Assembly (NCBI GenBank): GCA_030268105.1
Contig: BSDZ01000080.1
Span: forward strand, 744,001 to 808,000
DNA length: 64,000 nucleotides
Source: Volvox africanus
Lineage: Eukaryota > Chlorophyta > Chlorophyceae > Chlamydomonadales > Volvocaceae
Direction: 5' to 3'
A model generated the notes under the pieces. The model was given only the letters and a program-made list of their open reading frames with translations, was not told the DNA's origin and made no database searches. The position numbers were made by a program, and so were the translations under genes. Below are positions 39,401 to 48,544 of this stretch, one piece after another; the first letter of the stretch is position 1, and the number at the start of each line of letters is the position of its first letter.

Positions 39401-40485
39401 TAGTCGCGCTGCCCAAAACTGAGGGGGGATACGATGCGGTGTTCGTAATGGTCGATCGTCTGACTAAGATGGTTCACCTAGCACCATGCACATCATCCTG
39501 CACGGCTGAGCAAACCGCACGTTTGTTTTTCGATAATGTGGTTCGGTTACACGGGATTCCCAAAAATGTGATCTCGGACCGCGGTGGACAGTTCACGTCT
39601 AAGTTTTGGGAAGCGCTCTGCAAACTAGTTGGCATGCGTGTCAACCTGAGCACGGCGTATCACCCGCAGACTGATGGTCAAACCGAACGCACAAACCGCA
39701 CGTTGGGTGATATGTTGCGCAATTATGCTGGTCGCACACCACTCGTTTGGGATACGTATTTGACTGCGGCAGAATTCGCGCTTAACAATGCTGTTAACCG
39801 CTCTACAGGCAAAAGTCCGTTTTTTCTTAACTACGGATTTCATCCCGTGCTACCCGTGTGGCGTGAGTTGGAAGTGAACGTGCCTGCTGCTAAACTTTTT
39901 GCCAAGTCTTTCATGTCCCGAATCACAGACGCGAAGTCGTGTTTGGACGCGGCGCAGCAACGAACGACGGAATACTACAACAAATCCAAGCAGGATGTGA
40001 CGTTTTCGGAGGGGCAACTCGTGTTGCTAAGCACCAAGAACTTGCGTTCCTTGGCCGACGGATCCCGAAAACTCTTACCCCGCTGGATTGGTCCGTACCC
40101 TGTCGTGCGCATGGTTGGGAATGTGGCTGTGCAGCTTGCATTGCCCGCTGATATGACCATTCACCCCACGTTTCACGTATCGCTTGTTCGTCCGTATCGT
40201 GGTACAGAACCCGTCCCTGAGCCTGCTAATGCCCCCGCAGCGATCGAACCAGTTCCCGAGACCTGGATCGCTGGTAAACAGAAGTTTTACGATGTGGAGC
40301 GGGTGTTAGATTATCGCGCGCGTCGTGTGGGCCGACACCGATGTAAGCGAACAGTACACGAGTACTTGGTTAAGTGGACAGGGTATACCGACGAGCACAA
40401 CTCATGGGAACCGGCACGCAACTTCTCACAGGACATGAAACCCCTGCTCGAAGAAGCCCGCAAACGTGCCACGCAAGCCCAATGA
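36424..40485 (+). CDS. pol: Pol polyprotein: protease, RT, RNase H, integrase, chromodomain
   Basis: The frame runs uninterrupted from the codon after the gag UAG to TGA at 40483, about 1353 codons, with no ATG near its start, so expression by stop-codon readthrough is likely. Domains in order are an aspartic protease (LVDTGASDDFIS), reverse transcriptase (GLTNAPATFQAVMD; YLDDILVYSKT), RNase H (VSDASIFGSGAVLLQEG; TDHKPL; IADALSRHP), an integrase with an N-terminal H/C zinc finger (CSLCQRNK) and DDE core (SMDFVVALP; ISDRGGQFTSKFWE; DGQTERTNRTLGD), and a C-terminal chromodomain (EYLVKWTGYTDEHNSWEP) that typically steers integration to histone-marked chromatin. In the RT, the motif usually reading IDYRxLN is IDYWGLN here, a single C-to-T change from CGG to TGG. 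Confidence 0.97.
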   Translation, partial: GLARVPVEGAPPGISELTRGRWSSLRPAVKALLPCVLGHIERVIVRRITLDGRMGLLCFDPLCNLFTPRRPLSSIDLSNHVVLFIPSSLREMSEQLAIYRRCRRQYPGTAACVLLPAFCRRKAEASLRGMRHVHRFEPGTVLFNGVDWEGTLAPWPCLSYSVDVWYEAPDGGAVGYGPALSALTLSAGQSLVDNRVPVVQIGLNGRTLKALVDTGASDDFISVAEVNALGLSPESSDCPQVTLADGGKHPIVGRITLSLSIGPLRVVTRPYVLQGLAETAPYIMGSSTLRQYRARIDMETATLHMCKGTLSIKVPFLSFEHVTPKEGETEVVPMVNFAVTAMAARIEPELVGRKEAVRLLRKGAHGLLLRPRVSCCVTTAQISADPEVEALLSQYEDVFKDIPGLPPMRPVDHTIPLMPGAQPTARPMYRLSPLELDEVKRQVTDLLAKGMIRPSTSPYSAPILFVGKKDGTLRMCIDYWGLNANTVKNRYPLPRVDDLLDKLKGSAYFSSIDLQQGYNQIHIAASDIPKTAFRTPFGHFEYTVLSFGLTNAPATFQAVMDRMFRPFIDRFVVCYLDDILVYSKTREEHLEHLRLVLDVMRREQLFAKRAKCFWAQPQVEYLGHIVSATGVKMDPRKVAVVRDWPAPQNLTELRKFLGLTNYFRKFIEKYSIIAAPLTNLTRKGVFVSLESWTSQCQRAFEELKRIVAEDVTLAFPDYSLPFRVEVVSDASIFGSGAVLLQEGRPIAFTSKKFSGAEICYTTGEQELLAVLHALKEWRCYLEGRPFTLKTDHKPLTFLQSVPTLNRRQARWMEYLARFNCTWEYISGKLNIADALSRHPSLHAAILAAPVMRPRSEDVPIATDLAERLKVAYNADAWFTDPANVENLRKQNGLWLRTEGAATQIVVPNDDALRYDILARFHEDPLAGHPGSKRLIDLVQRSFWWPRLAKDAANFVQTCSLCQRNKALSGKGHGLLQPLPVPDAPWESVSMDFVVALPKTEGGYDAVFVMVDRLTKMVHLAPCTSSCTAEQTARLFFDNVVRLHGIPKNVISDRGGQFTSKFWEALCKLVGMRVNLSTAYHPQTDGQTERTNRTLGDMLRNYAGRTPLVWDTYLTAAEFALNNAVNRSTGKSPFFLNYGFHPVLPVWRELEVNVPAAKLFAKSFMSRITDAKSCLDAAQQRTTEYYNKSKQDVTFSEGQLVLLSTKNLRSLADGSRKLLPRWIGPYPVVRMVGNVAVQLALPADMTIHPTFHVSLVRPYRGTEPVPEPANAPAAIEPVPETWIAGKQKFYDVERVLDYRARRVGRHRCKRTVHEYLVKWTGYTDEHNSWEPARNFSQDMKPLLEEARKRATQAQ

Positions 40486-40529
40486 CCCCTGCAGTCGATG
40501 CTGTATGATGCAGCGAGGACGCTGCATAC

Positions 40530-40544
40530 GGGAGGGGGGATAAT
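40530..40544 (+). other. Polypurine tract
   Basis: GGGAGGGGGGATAAT directly precedes the 3' LTR and would prime plus-strand DNA synthesis. Confidence 0.85.
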
Positions 40545-41368
40545 TGTTGTGCTACGGTTCATTTCCCGCCGACGCGTAGGTCGACGCGATCCTACGAGGC
40601 GAAGTGCTTTTGTGATGAACGCATTACATATGAATGAATCTGCATGATATAAATGTATTCGCATATATTTATATATGCATCTGGCATGTTGTCATTATCC
40701 ATCGCGACATCGCATCATGGCAAATCCGCCTAGCATGCATGAATGACCGAATCATTGAAGTGCGCATTATGCTCGTGCTATGAAACGATAAGTAATATTA
40801 TCTGATATAATATTACTTCATTACAGCACACGTTGAGAGCGCCGCACTTGTCGCGATACATGCCCTGCAACCGGATATCGTTATCCGGACCCTTGCATCA
40901 TGCGAATGCCGGAAAGGCTTATACGTTGTTACGAGTAGACATCGCCCATACGCAGTAGGGTTGTCACATCTAGGATCGGCCTCCTAATGTGAATCGTACG
41001 GCACTGCGATGCTGCGAGTATAACAGATGCGAGGACGGCTAAGCTGGACGAGACATTCGATACCGGAGAACACTTGTGTGTTCTACACTATTATTGCTAT
41101 ACGATATTCTACTTAGCCCGAGCTAAGCCTGAACTTCGCTAATCACCGCCGCGTGATGATTGCTTGCTTCCGGCGCTGACGGCGATTTCGTCCATTGCAT
41201 CATTCCGATCTGTAAGACCGTAAGTTATATCTCTCTTCGTCTTGAAGTCTTCCGCTGTCTCTGTTTGCTCTCGCTTGCCTTGCTGTACTTGCAAGTGCTC
41301 GCGCATCGGTGTCGATAGTCTCCAGACGTGCAGATACTTATGAGCAAACGCGAACGAGAGGTACAACA
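40545..41368 (+). repeat. 3' LTR (824 bp)
   Basis: It starts TGTTGTGCTACGG and ends GGTACAACA, with the 6-bp terminal inverted repeat TGTTGT/ACAACA. It is identical by eye to the 5' LTR outside the insert. Right target duplication GGGGA follows at 41369-41373. Confidence 0.95.
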
Positions 41369-41373
41369 GGGGA

Positions 41374-41940
41374 ATCCTCAATATCCCTAAAGGTATTAGT
41401 AGCTCATGAACAAGCTTGTTTGTGAGCATTTTTTAAGTCATCGGTAGTCGTTATAATAACGCAAAATTCCGTAATATTTCCTGAACTAATTGCCATATAC
41501 CCTCTTGACCATAAATGTCTTCCCTAAAGTTGTTTTGTAAGACTAGCTTATTCCTGCAATAGAATTCTTGAACTACCATTTTATTTAAGCTGCCAATTAT
41601 GGCAAGTGAACCGTTTACATCACCTTTTCAAGCGCACGTTTTCTACTATCTTGAAAAGTCTGCATAGGAGTCTTGCCCTGTTTGTCTTGTATTAACTAAT
41701 AAAATACCATGCCCTCTAATAGTTCTCATTGCCGCTAACTTAGTAGCAATTATAGTTTTGCCTGTACCACCTTTTTATCCACCAACGAAAATAATCATTT
41801 ATATCGAAAAAGATAAAGGTTATCCTAGCAGCATTCTCTAAGATGGTTCATCAAGTAGAATAACATTAGCACCGGATTTTAGCAATGGTTTGGCCCTTAC
41901 CATGCCACCACACTGACTAACGTAGTGAAAAGCACAATAT
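41374..41940. other. AT-rich island, right part
   Basis: This continues the AT-rich DNA left of the retrotransposon. It carries the ParA-type ATPase remnant on the minus strand. Removing the element joins a plus-strand frame across the site (ERLDARVGESSISLKVLVAH), whose family is not recognised. Composition returns to normal at about 41940-42000. Confidence 0.65.
41645..41798 (-). pseudogene. ParA-family (plasmid/chromosome partition) ATPase remnant
   Basis: From ATG at 41798 the minus strand reads MIIFVGG, a TAA stop, KGGTGKTIIATKLAAMRTIR, then GHGILLVNTRQTGQDSYADF and two more stops. KGGTGKT is the deviant Walker A motif that defines ParA/MinD ATPases, and the following ATxLAAMRxxxGxxxLLV matches plasmid-type ParA. 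The first stop could be a CAA-to-TAA change. ParA is a bacterial, plasmid and phage family; a nuclear algal copy with stops implies transferred bacterial DNA. A few hundred bases downstream are further degenerate. Confidence 0.65.
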
Positions 41941-43949
41941 GAGACTGGATATCATACCGTCATACCCGTGTATTCTGTTCGGTGGTTTTTACTTCATTTT
42001 TTGTTTCGACATTCTCCACATTTCTCCTATCTGCTCAGGTGCCGTCACGCAGGTGCCTGTCCCAAGGCCCCTGAGTTGGCGGGCGGCGGTGTACTCAAAT
42101 GAAGGCGCTTAGCAGGTGTCAGGGGCAGGGGAACCCGGGAGTAGCTCTGGAGCCGCAGACGCGTGGTGACCCCCAAATCCATACCTCCTGGAGCCTTGTG
42201 GAGACCGGAGTGTGGGGGCCGCAATACTGATGTGGGGTGGCACGGCTACAAACGCGCCAGTCTGCGATTGGTGCCTTCAGGACATATGCATACCAGGAAG
42301 CTCATTGTTTCGTTTTGTGGATGGTGGGACCGGCGGTGGGAGGAAGACTGCAACGTCAGGTTGAGGGCACCGTGGGCCACTGCTTCAGTCGAACTCTCTT
42401 CGGACCTCCAGAACTGCATAGATGGCTGTCTGTGGTACTTCGCTTACATGCACCACGTCAAGAACATGAGGGAATGTGGGAAGAGGTGGAAGGCTTAATT
42501 GGGTTTGTTGCATCTGAGCGCAGGCGTTGGAGTTAGGGGTGAGGGTAGGATTCTGTGCGATTTGCATGGGCGATTGCGGCCGACCCTGGAGTAGTGCATT
42601 GAACATGCTAAAAGGCAATGGCGCGTGGGGGGAGCAACTTCTTTATTTAATCATGAGCATGAATCCATCCTTTCGTGGCTGTACTTTCTGCCTGGAGTTC
42701 TTTCCATGCAAGGCCCACAACATGAGCCTCACCCGTGTACAGCACCCCAGCCGCGGGGTCCTCTGGCCACAACGAATATCTGCCGGCATGCTCACTCGTT
42801 CCTCTCCGTGATTGGCCAGGTAGCCATGCCAGTACTGGCCGCCAAAAGCTACGACGCCTCGTGCACGTCCTCGTGCTTCTATGATACGCATGCTCTACGC
42901 ATGTGTTACCGTATGCCGCCATTGTCCTTCGGTTAAAAGAACCTGGATCCCAAGGCGATAAGGAAAGCTCAATTCGGATGGCTGGTCAGGAGCCATTCTT
43001 GAATTGGCCAAGGATAATGTGTGTGGTGTGAGGCGACGCGATTCGATGCAAGGTGACATGAGACACCTATTGTGACACAGTGACGGGCAGTGCCGTCCTC
43101 CGCTATACCATAACCCTCGATGGCACTTCCACTACACCACCAAAGGCAAGTCACAGAGGGAAACACATCCCGACGTTGCAAACTGCCGAGGGCGTCCAGT
43201 GGCATGGACGCAGCTCCACCTCCCTTATTCGGTGTGATCTGGTCAAATCTCCCAACAGGCGTCAGCCTCACTCCGCCTAAAGTCCAGGATACGACGGCGT
43301 TGTGAGCAGGCAGCAGCTTCAGCAGCCTCCATGAAGTTAATTCACCGCCGATCCGGTCGGGCACTGCTTCTTCCTGGCCTTGTGTGCCCCCTGTACTATC
43401 GAAAAGAGGCGTTTGGGCCGCCTAGCACAGAGGACGGCATGTCCCAGGCACACATCCATGGAGCTGCTCATGAGCCCTCATTGGATGCTGCATAGCTCGA
43501 TGGCTGTCTTCCCTTCTTGTTGTCTACCTAAATGATTGATTACTAGGGGATGCACACGCCACTGATTTGGTAGGGTGCCTCGAAGAGACCAGACCGGTCC
43601 TCGTGGAAGTGAGTGTCCATGACGGTCCATAGCCCTCCGTCACCCCTTAGTACATATACCCGGGTAGCTGAAAGGGCCCTACAAAAAGGGCCCGCAAGTG
43701 GCGCGAAGAAATTCGTGGCAAAGGTGACCCTGACGTGGCAGCGAGTGGGCTGATCCCCACGCCCTGGGTATGGCTGCTGCATTGGTGCATATGTGTCAGA
43801 CACTGCCATGCCATGCTGCACGAGTCCTGTGGCAACAACGCCGCCATGGAGGAGGCATGTAGCTGAGAGCGGAGGCCGCCAGTCCTGGTAACAGCAGCAG
43901 CAGGAGCAGCAGGAGCAGCTGCTTTCCAGCCGGTCCTTAGCGGGCCGCC
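41940..43949. other. No gene recognised
   Basis: Several frames of 80-130 codons occur on both strands, but none shows a recognised domain, consistent splice junctions or repeat identity. A CAG-type short repeat lies near 43898-43920. Confidence 0.4.
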
Positions 43950-44430
43950 TTAGTCCTTCTTGATTGGGTCGGCTGTGGTGGCCAGGTTTCTGCCGTCAGA
44001 AAGGGTCGGGGGTGGCGCTGTGCGCGGGAGATGGCACCTTTCGTCGTACAATAGGGAATCCGCGACGTGCTCCTGTTCCTCATCGTTCTTGCGGGCTGCA
44101 TACTCCTTCCACCAGCTGCACGAAAAGCAGGGAACGGCGGAGGTTACGGGGACGGTGAGATGTTCGTGCCAACTTTTTTGCACACGGGAGCTTCCGGTCA
44201 TACGCCACATGAAATCCTGAAGCGAAGATTGGGTGATGATGCAAGCTTTAACGCTTGTAAAGAGATTAAACAAGCAAGCCCATCATTGCACCCTTAACCT
44301 ACAGAGACTTAAGGACCTGCCTGCTAAGACTCTCGTCTAGCTGCAATTTCTTTTCCTCCTCAGTTAGCTCGCCCCTGATTGAGCGCAAGATGTAATCTGG
44401 CAGCACTGGCTTCGCATCTCCTTGTGCCAT
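43950..44430 (-). CDS. Small two-exon gene, 97-residue charged protein, family unknown
   Basis: Exon 1 runs from ATG at 44430 to 44303 (MAQGDAKPVLPDYILRSIRG..., then ELTEEEKKLQLDESLSRQ), exon 2 from 44115 to the TAA at 43950 (WWKEYAARKNDEEQEHVADS..., ending ADPIKKD). The intron 44116-44302 has a good donor (GTAGGT) and a TGCAG acceptor, and joining keeps the frame. Without splicing exon 1 stops at once. The protein is hydrophilic, mainly helical in the first two-thirds with a proline-rich tail, and has no signal peptide or membrane segment. I do not recognise the family. Codon use and the matched junctions argue for a real gene; chance is the alternative. Confidence 0.45.
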
Positions 44431-44796
44431 TTGTTAGATGGACACCGTGAAGGCAGCCGTACTATTAAACTCTATATGGAAATGGAATCTATAAGAAAAT
44501 CTTTTGCTGATATAACTATGTCCGACCCATCGATGGAGTCAATCCGCGACGAAACGACTTCCTGAAGCGTCGTAGCCCGCGTCCATCTCGCGAGGTTCAT
44601 AATGTTTCCACGGGTGTATAATCCAAATGTGCATCACGCTACTAATTAATAAAAAGTTCCACCATTGTCCATGGCCACATGGATCCCGCCGACCGCCAAA
44701 TTATTTGCAAAGTGTAAGGGCGTGTCTCCACTAATGCCCTACGCGATTACACGGATGTATCAAATACAACACTATAACTTATTCCTGCATTCTTAG

Positions 44797-45233
44797 TCAG
44801 ACTTCCTTACCCATCCGTTTACCTGTGCCGTCCCTAACCCCAGCTGTCTCCGGCAGTACGCAAGATACACTTGTCCCCGCTGCAACATCGGCTATTGTTC
44901 GCTACCGTGCTACAAGCAGCATGGGGAGCGTTGCACTGAGTCCTTTTACAAGTACGTTGAGCCCTATTCGGGTTGGTAATGGTGCCCCTAGCTTGTCATG
45001 TAACCAGCGCAATGAAATAAGGGCATAGCGATGAGTACGAAAGCCGGCGTCTCCCGCCTGCCCTTCCCTTCTTCTGTGTTCAATATAACAAGCACCCCCG
45101 TGCCCGCTTCACCCCGCCATTCACCCCATTTCGATCATCGACCGTCACCACGACATACACCCTGGTTCCATGCCGGCTCGATAATTCATCGCTTAAGAGC
45201 TCCAGCTACCAGTCCCAATCCCTGCTATGTCCC

Positions 45234-45277
<44 letters not shown>

Positions 45278-48028
45278 CACACACAAATGTATATAAATGT
45301 ATATCCCGTGTAAAGGGAGCAGGCCGAGGGGGAGTTGCGGAATGTGCGTGCGGGTGATGAGCAGCGGCGGGTCATGATGGACATTCTGAGGCGGTATCAG
45401 CAGCAGCAGCTGCTGGAGGAAGAGCGGCAGCAGCTGCTGCTCGCGGAGATGAGGGGCCTTCATGTGGCGGAGGAGTGGGGAGGCGACAGCGATGAGGGAG
45501 AGGAGGGAGAGGAGGGAGAGGAGGGGGAAGGGGAGGCTGGGCTTGGAGTTTGGGGTACCGGCAAAGAGGACGGAGGAGGAGGGGGAGGTGGTGGCTGGGG
45601 GCCACTGGCGTCGGTATTGAGCGAAGAAACCCGGGAACGCCTGCTGCGGAAGGTGCGGGCAGGCGACCAAGGCCTTGCATGAGGTGCCCCTGAGGTACTG
45701 TTGTGTTAAACAATCACGTTTTAGGTTCCCTCATGTCTGTGTGTGTATAAGGGGGGGAATGGGTTAGGCTGCTGGTGTGTTTGTTCGATTCAAATCTGAT
45801 TGCAGCGTTCCTCCCTTAATCACTATTGTCCATGTTACAGCCCAATAAGCTTCATTCAGCATAGCACACCACGAGACAGCAATGCACAAAACGTGTAACC
45901 ATTCACAGTGTTTGCACTGCCCTCATGCAGCAATGCGACGCAATATGCTTTCCTTTCGTAGCCTCTCAGGCTTTGGTGCGTGTGCCTATGTCGATGGCGT
46001 TCTGCCCTTCATGTCGCTCGCTGTGTGCCCCTGCCCTCTCTGACACAAACCGCCACCTCTCCCGACACCCTCCAGGCCACGGACAGCGGTGGCGAAGACA
46101 AATGGGAAGTGGAAGATGGGGACTTGACGCCGGATGAATGGCGGGCATTCCAGCGGGCGGTGGCGCTGGGGCAGGTGGGCGGTTGCACGGGACGAGGGCG
46201 GGGCGGTCCACATCGCGATCACCCATGGGGAGGGCGGCTTATTGACGTAATGACCTACTGGTCTGCGATGCTACTGGACCTTCTTCAAGATGCATTTAAA
46301 CCTCAAGACGCTTTCCACCCCCTTCAGCTCGCTTCTTAAGTGCTGTTTCCCCGAGTCTCTTTCAAACGGCAACTAAAAACGATTACGTGGCTGCTGCTTC
46401 CACCGACAAATGCCGCCCAAGCGCTCCCCAAGCCCTCCACGTGTGGTTGTTGGTGTTACACTGGTGTATTCTTCTCTTAGGGTGTAGTTGTTTGTTGTTG
46501 TGTGTTGCAGCTGTGTGGCTCCGTCGAGCCATGGAGGCCCTGGTGGACGTCTGCTGAGGCGAGGGAGCTCGCTCTGACGGCAACCGGGCAACGTAGGATC
46601 ACGGTGCTGCCAGCAGCGACGGGGGCGGCCGGTGATGGTGCCGAAGGCAGCGACGGGGATGGCCCTGGTGGAAGCGGTGGACTATTGCCGCCGCCACCAG
46701 TGGAGCGTCTGCCGCCCTTGTCGTCGCTGACACGCGTGGCGCCGTCCCCGCTGTTAACCTGGCACCTGGTAGAGTTGTTGTACAGCTACTGCCACGTCAT
46801 GCGGCGGTTTAACGGCGAGTGGGTGAAAGAGCCGGGCGCTGCCGCCGCGGTATTGCTAAGCCTGACGGATGTCTTGGCGGCGGTACCCACACCTAGGGCT
46901 CGGCGACACGCACGGTCTCGCAGTGGCTCCGCCGCGGCCGTATCTTCGAGCTCATCAACAGCAGCAGCAGCGGTGACAGCGGTGGCGGCGGGTGCTACTG
47001 TTTCGTCGCCAGGGTCGGCGGAGGGCGATGCGGAAGACGGGGAGGTGGCTGCCAGACTGCCACGTACAGCAGTGGAGGCTTGTATGCACGGTATGGAGAG
47101 GGCTTGCATCCCGCCCATTGGCACCTCCAAGGTACGTGGGGAGTTGGGGACTCGGTGTACAGCCAACCAGGGAAATGAGAGACGAGACGGGACAGCGGCG
47201 AACCCAATCCCCCGGTCCCAATCGCCTGGAGAACAACATGGTGTTGCCGAATACGGCAAGACAGTGCTTTGTAATATAAGGAAACTCGTTTTCGGGACCA
47301 CCTGTATGTATGAAATCATCACGATTTACCCTATTCGGTTTAATTATTTAATAGTGTCAAGTGCGTGCTTCCGTTGTTATTGTTCATTTCTGTCGCTTAA
47401 CGTATTTGTGCGTTGTACAATTTTTATGTGAGTTCTTATGCACCGTATCTTGCTGCACGGTGATATGCCGTAGGACCGTCCGTACGCGGTTTCCGTTTTG
47501 TACGACGTCGCCACCTTGCTGGACAACGGCCGATCCAGCGTGCTGTTAGCTCTGGAGGACGCGAGGCGGTTGATGGTGGCTACTGCCGCCGGCGTTGACG
47601 CTGCTATTCCTGCTGCTAATGATACTACGGCATCATCAGTAACGACAGATGGTGCGGTCGATTGCAAAGGACCCCAGCTATGCCAACCCGTCAAGGTGGT
47701 GGCGGCGGCCGGTGGCGGCTGCAGCAAAGGACCGGGTGGCCGTGACGGCCCCGCCATGATGCCAGTCCCTAGCAAGGCCGAGCGGGTACGGCTGACGGCG
47801 GCGGAACGCAAGCTTTGGTTTTTCCTTGTCTGGGCCAACGAGCTTTCTGAAGAGCAGTACGAAGACCTAGCGGGGATTGTGTCGGCGGAGTGGCAGTTGC
47901 TGCATGCGACGGTGGTGGCGGGCACGGGGACGGGGGGGCATGCAGGGACGGGCGCTGGGGCGGGTCTCGCCCCGGGAAGGGGAAGGGGTAAGGGCGGGCG
48001 GCCGAGGGACTCCATTCGAATCGTGTGA
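44797..48028 (+). CDS. ZNHIT2-like HIT-type zinc-finger protein
   Basis: Exons are about 44797-44951, 45316-45652, 46076-46174, 46511-47131 and 47474-48028, all in phase. Exon 1 carries the HIT zinc finger: CAVPNPSC, then RYTCPRCNIGYCSLPCYKQH and GERC. Exon 2 begins EQAEGELRNV, the conserved continuation, and has an acidic and Gly-rich stretch. Exon 4 has VEPWRPWW and SLTRVAPSPLLTWHLVELLY, the hallmark core of ZNHIT2, followed by CHVMRRFNGEW. Exon 5 has RPYAVSVLYDVATLLDNGRS and ALEDARRL. In animals ZNHIT2 links the R2TP/HSP90 co-chaperone complex to U5 snRNP (PRP8, EFTUD2) assembly. The true start lies upstream: a TAG stands just before 44797, so a first exon is missing. Parts of exons 2, 4 and 5 are duplicated at 24 kb. 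Confidence 0.85.
45237..45272. repeat. (AC)n microsatellite
   Basis: A nearly pure AC array inside intron 1 of the ZNHIT2-like gene. Confidence 0.9.
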
Positions 48029-48544
48029 ACCAGGCATCCGGCAGCTACCAACTTCAGTTCCATTCGAACGTCTCTGGCGTAAGGCTGGCAGTAGCAGCAG
48101 CAGGAGGAGCGTTGCAATGAGCCGAGTTGTTTTGCGAACAGCGAGCAGCCGCCAGGCAGTCGAGTCGCAGTTTTAGCTAGGGTAATAAGAGAGGGCGGTA
48201 TGCCGCGGGGTGGGCTCAGGGTTTCCCAACGGGTCTGGAGCTTTGCTCGGGACTTGTGGTTGTGGTTGGGGCGCGTGGTGATGTATGGGACGCAGGATAA
48301 GGCGAGGAGGAATGGACATGGTCATGTGTGTGGCAACGCAGGCTAATCTAGGACAGCCAAGGAAAAAAAGTGGATGAGAGCAGACGAATATCAGGATGGT
48401 CAAAGAAGTACCTGCTTGCGCACACTTCCGGCAAACGCCAAACCCCCCTCCATCCAACCCGCGCCCTCACACCAATACACACCAATACACGCACACACAG
48501 TCAATGGCAACCCCCTGTTCAACGCTACCCTGCCTGCTTCGTGG
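47068..48544 (+). repeat. Source half of a 1.48-kb direct duplication
   Basis: This segment matches 24121-25597 at a constant offset of 22947, with only scattered substitutions and a few small compensating indels. The match starts inside ZNHIT2 exon 4 and stops abruptly at GCTTCGTGG in non-coding DNA. Confidence 0.9.

Larger units (their letters stand above)
33314..41368 (+). mobile_element. Complete Ty3/gypsy chromovirus LTR retrotransposon
   Basis: The element has LTRs that begin TGTTGT and end ACAACA, a 5-bp target duplication, a primer-binding site, gag, pol in the order protease, reverse transcriptase, RNase H, integrase and chromodomain, and a polypurine tract. The two LTRs look identical by eye over about 790 aligned bases, so the insertion is young. 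Coding frames are open apart from one UAG between gag and pol. The 5' LTR alone carries a 584-bp excess of AT-rich DNA. The element sits inside the AT-rich island. Confidence 0.97.

Noticed and set aside
36442..40485. Pol as a separate gene starting at GTG 36442
   Set aside because: The frame continues upstream without a stop to the gag UAG; an internal GTG start is less likely than readthrough.
33314..41368. CRISPR array or prophage in the repeat-rich centre
   Set aside because: The only long direct repeats are the two LTRs; there are no regularly spaced short repeats and no phage structural genes.
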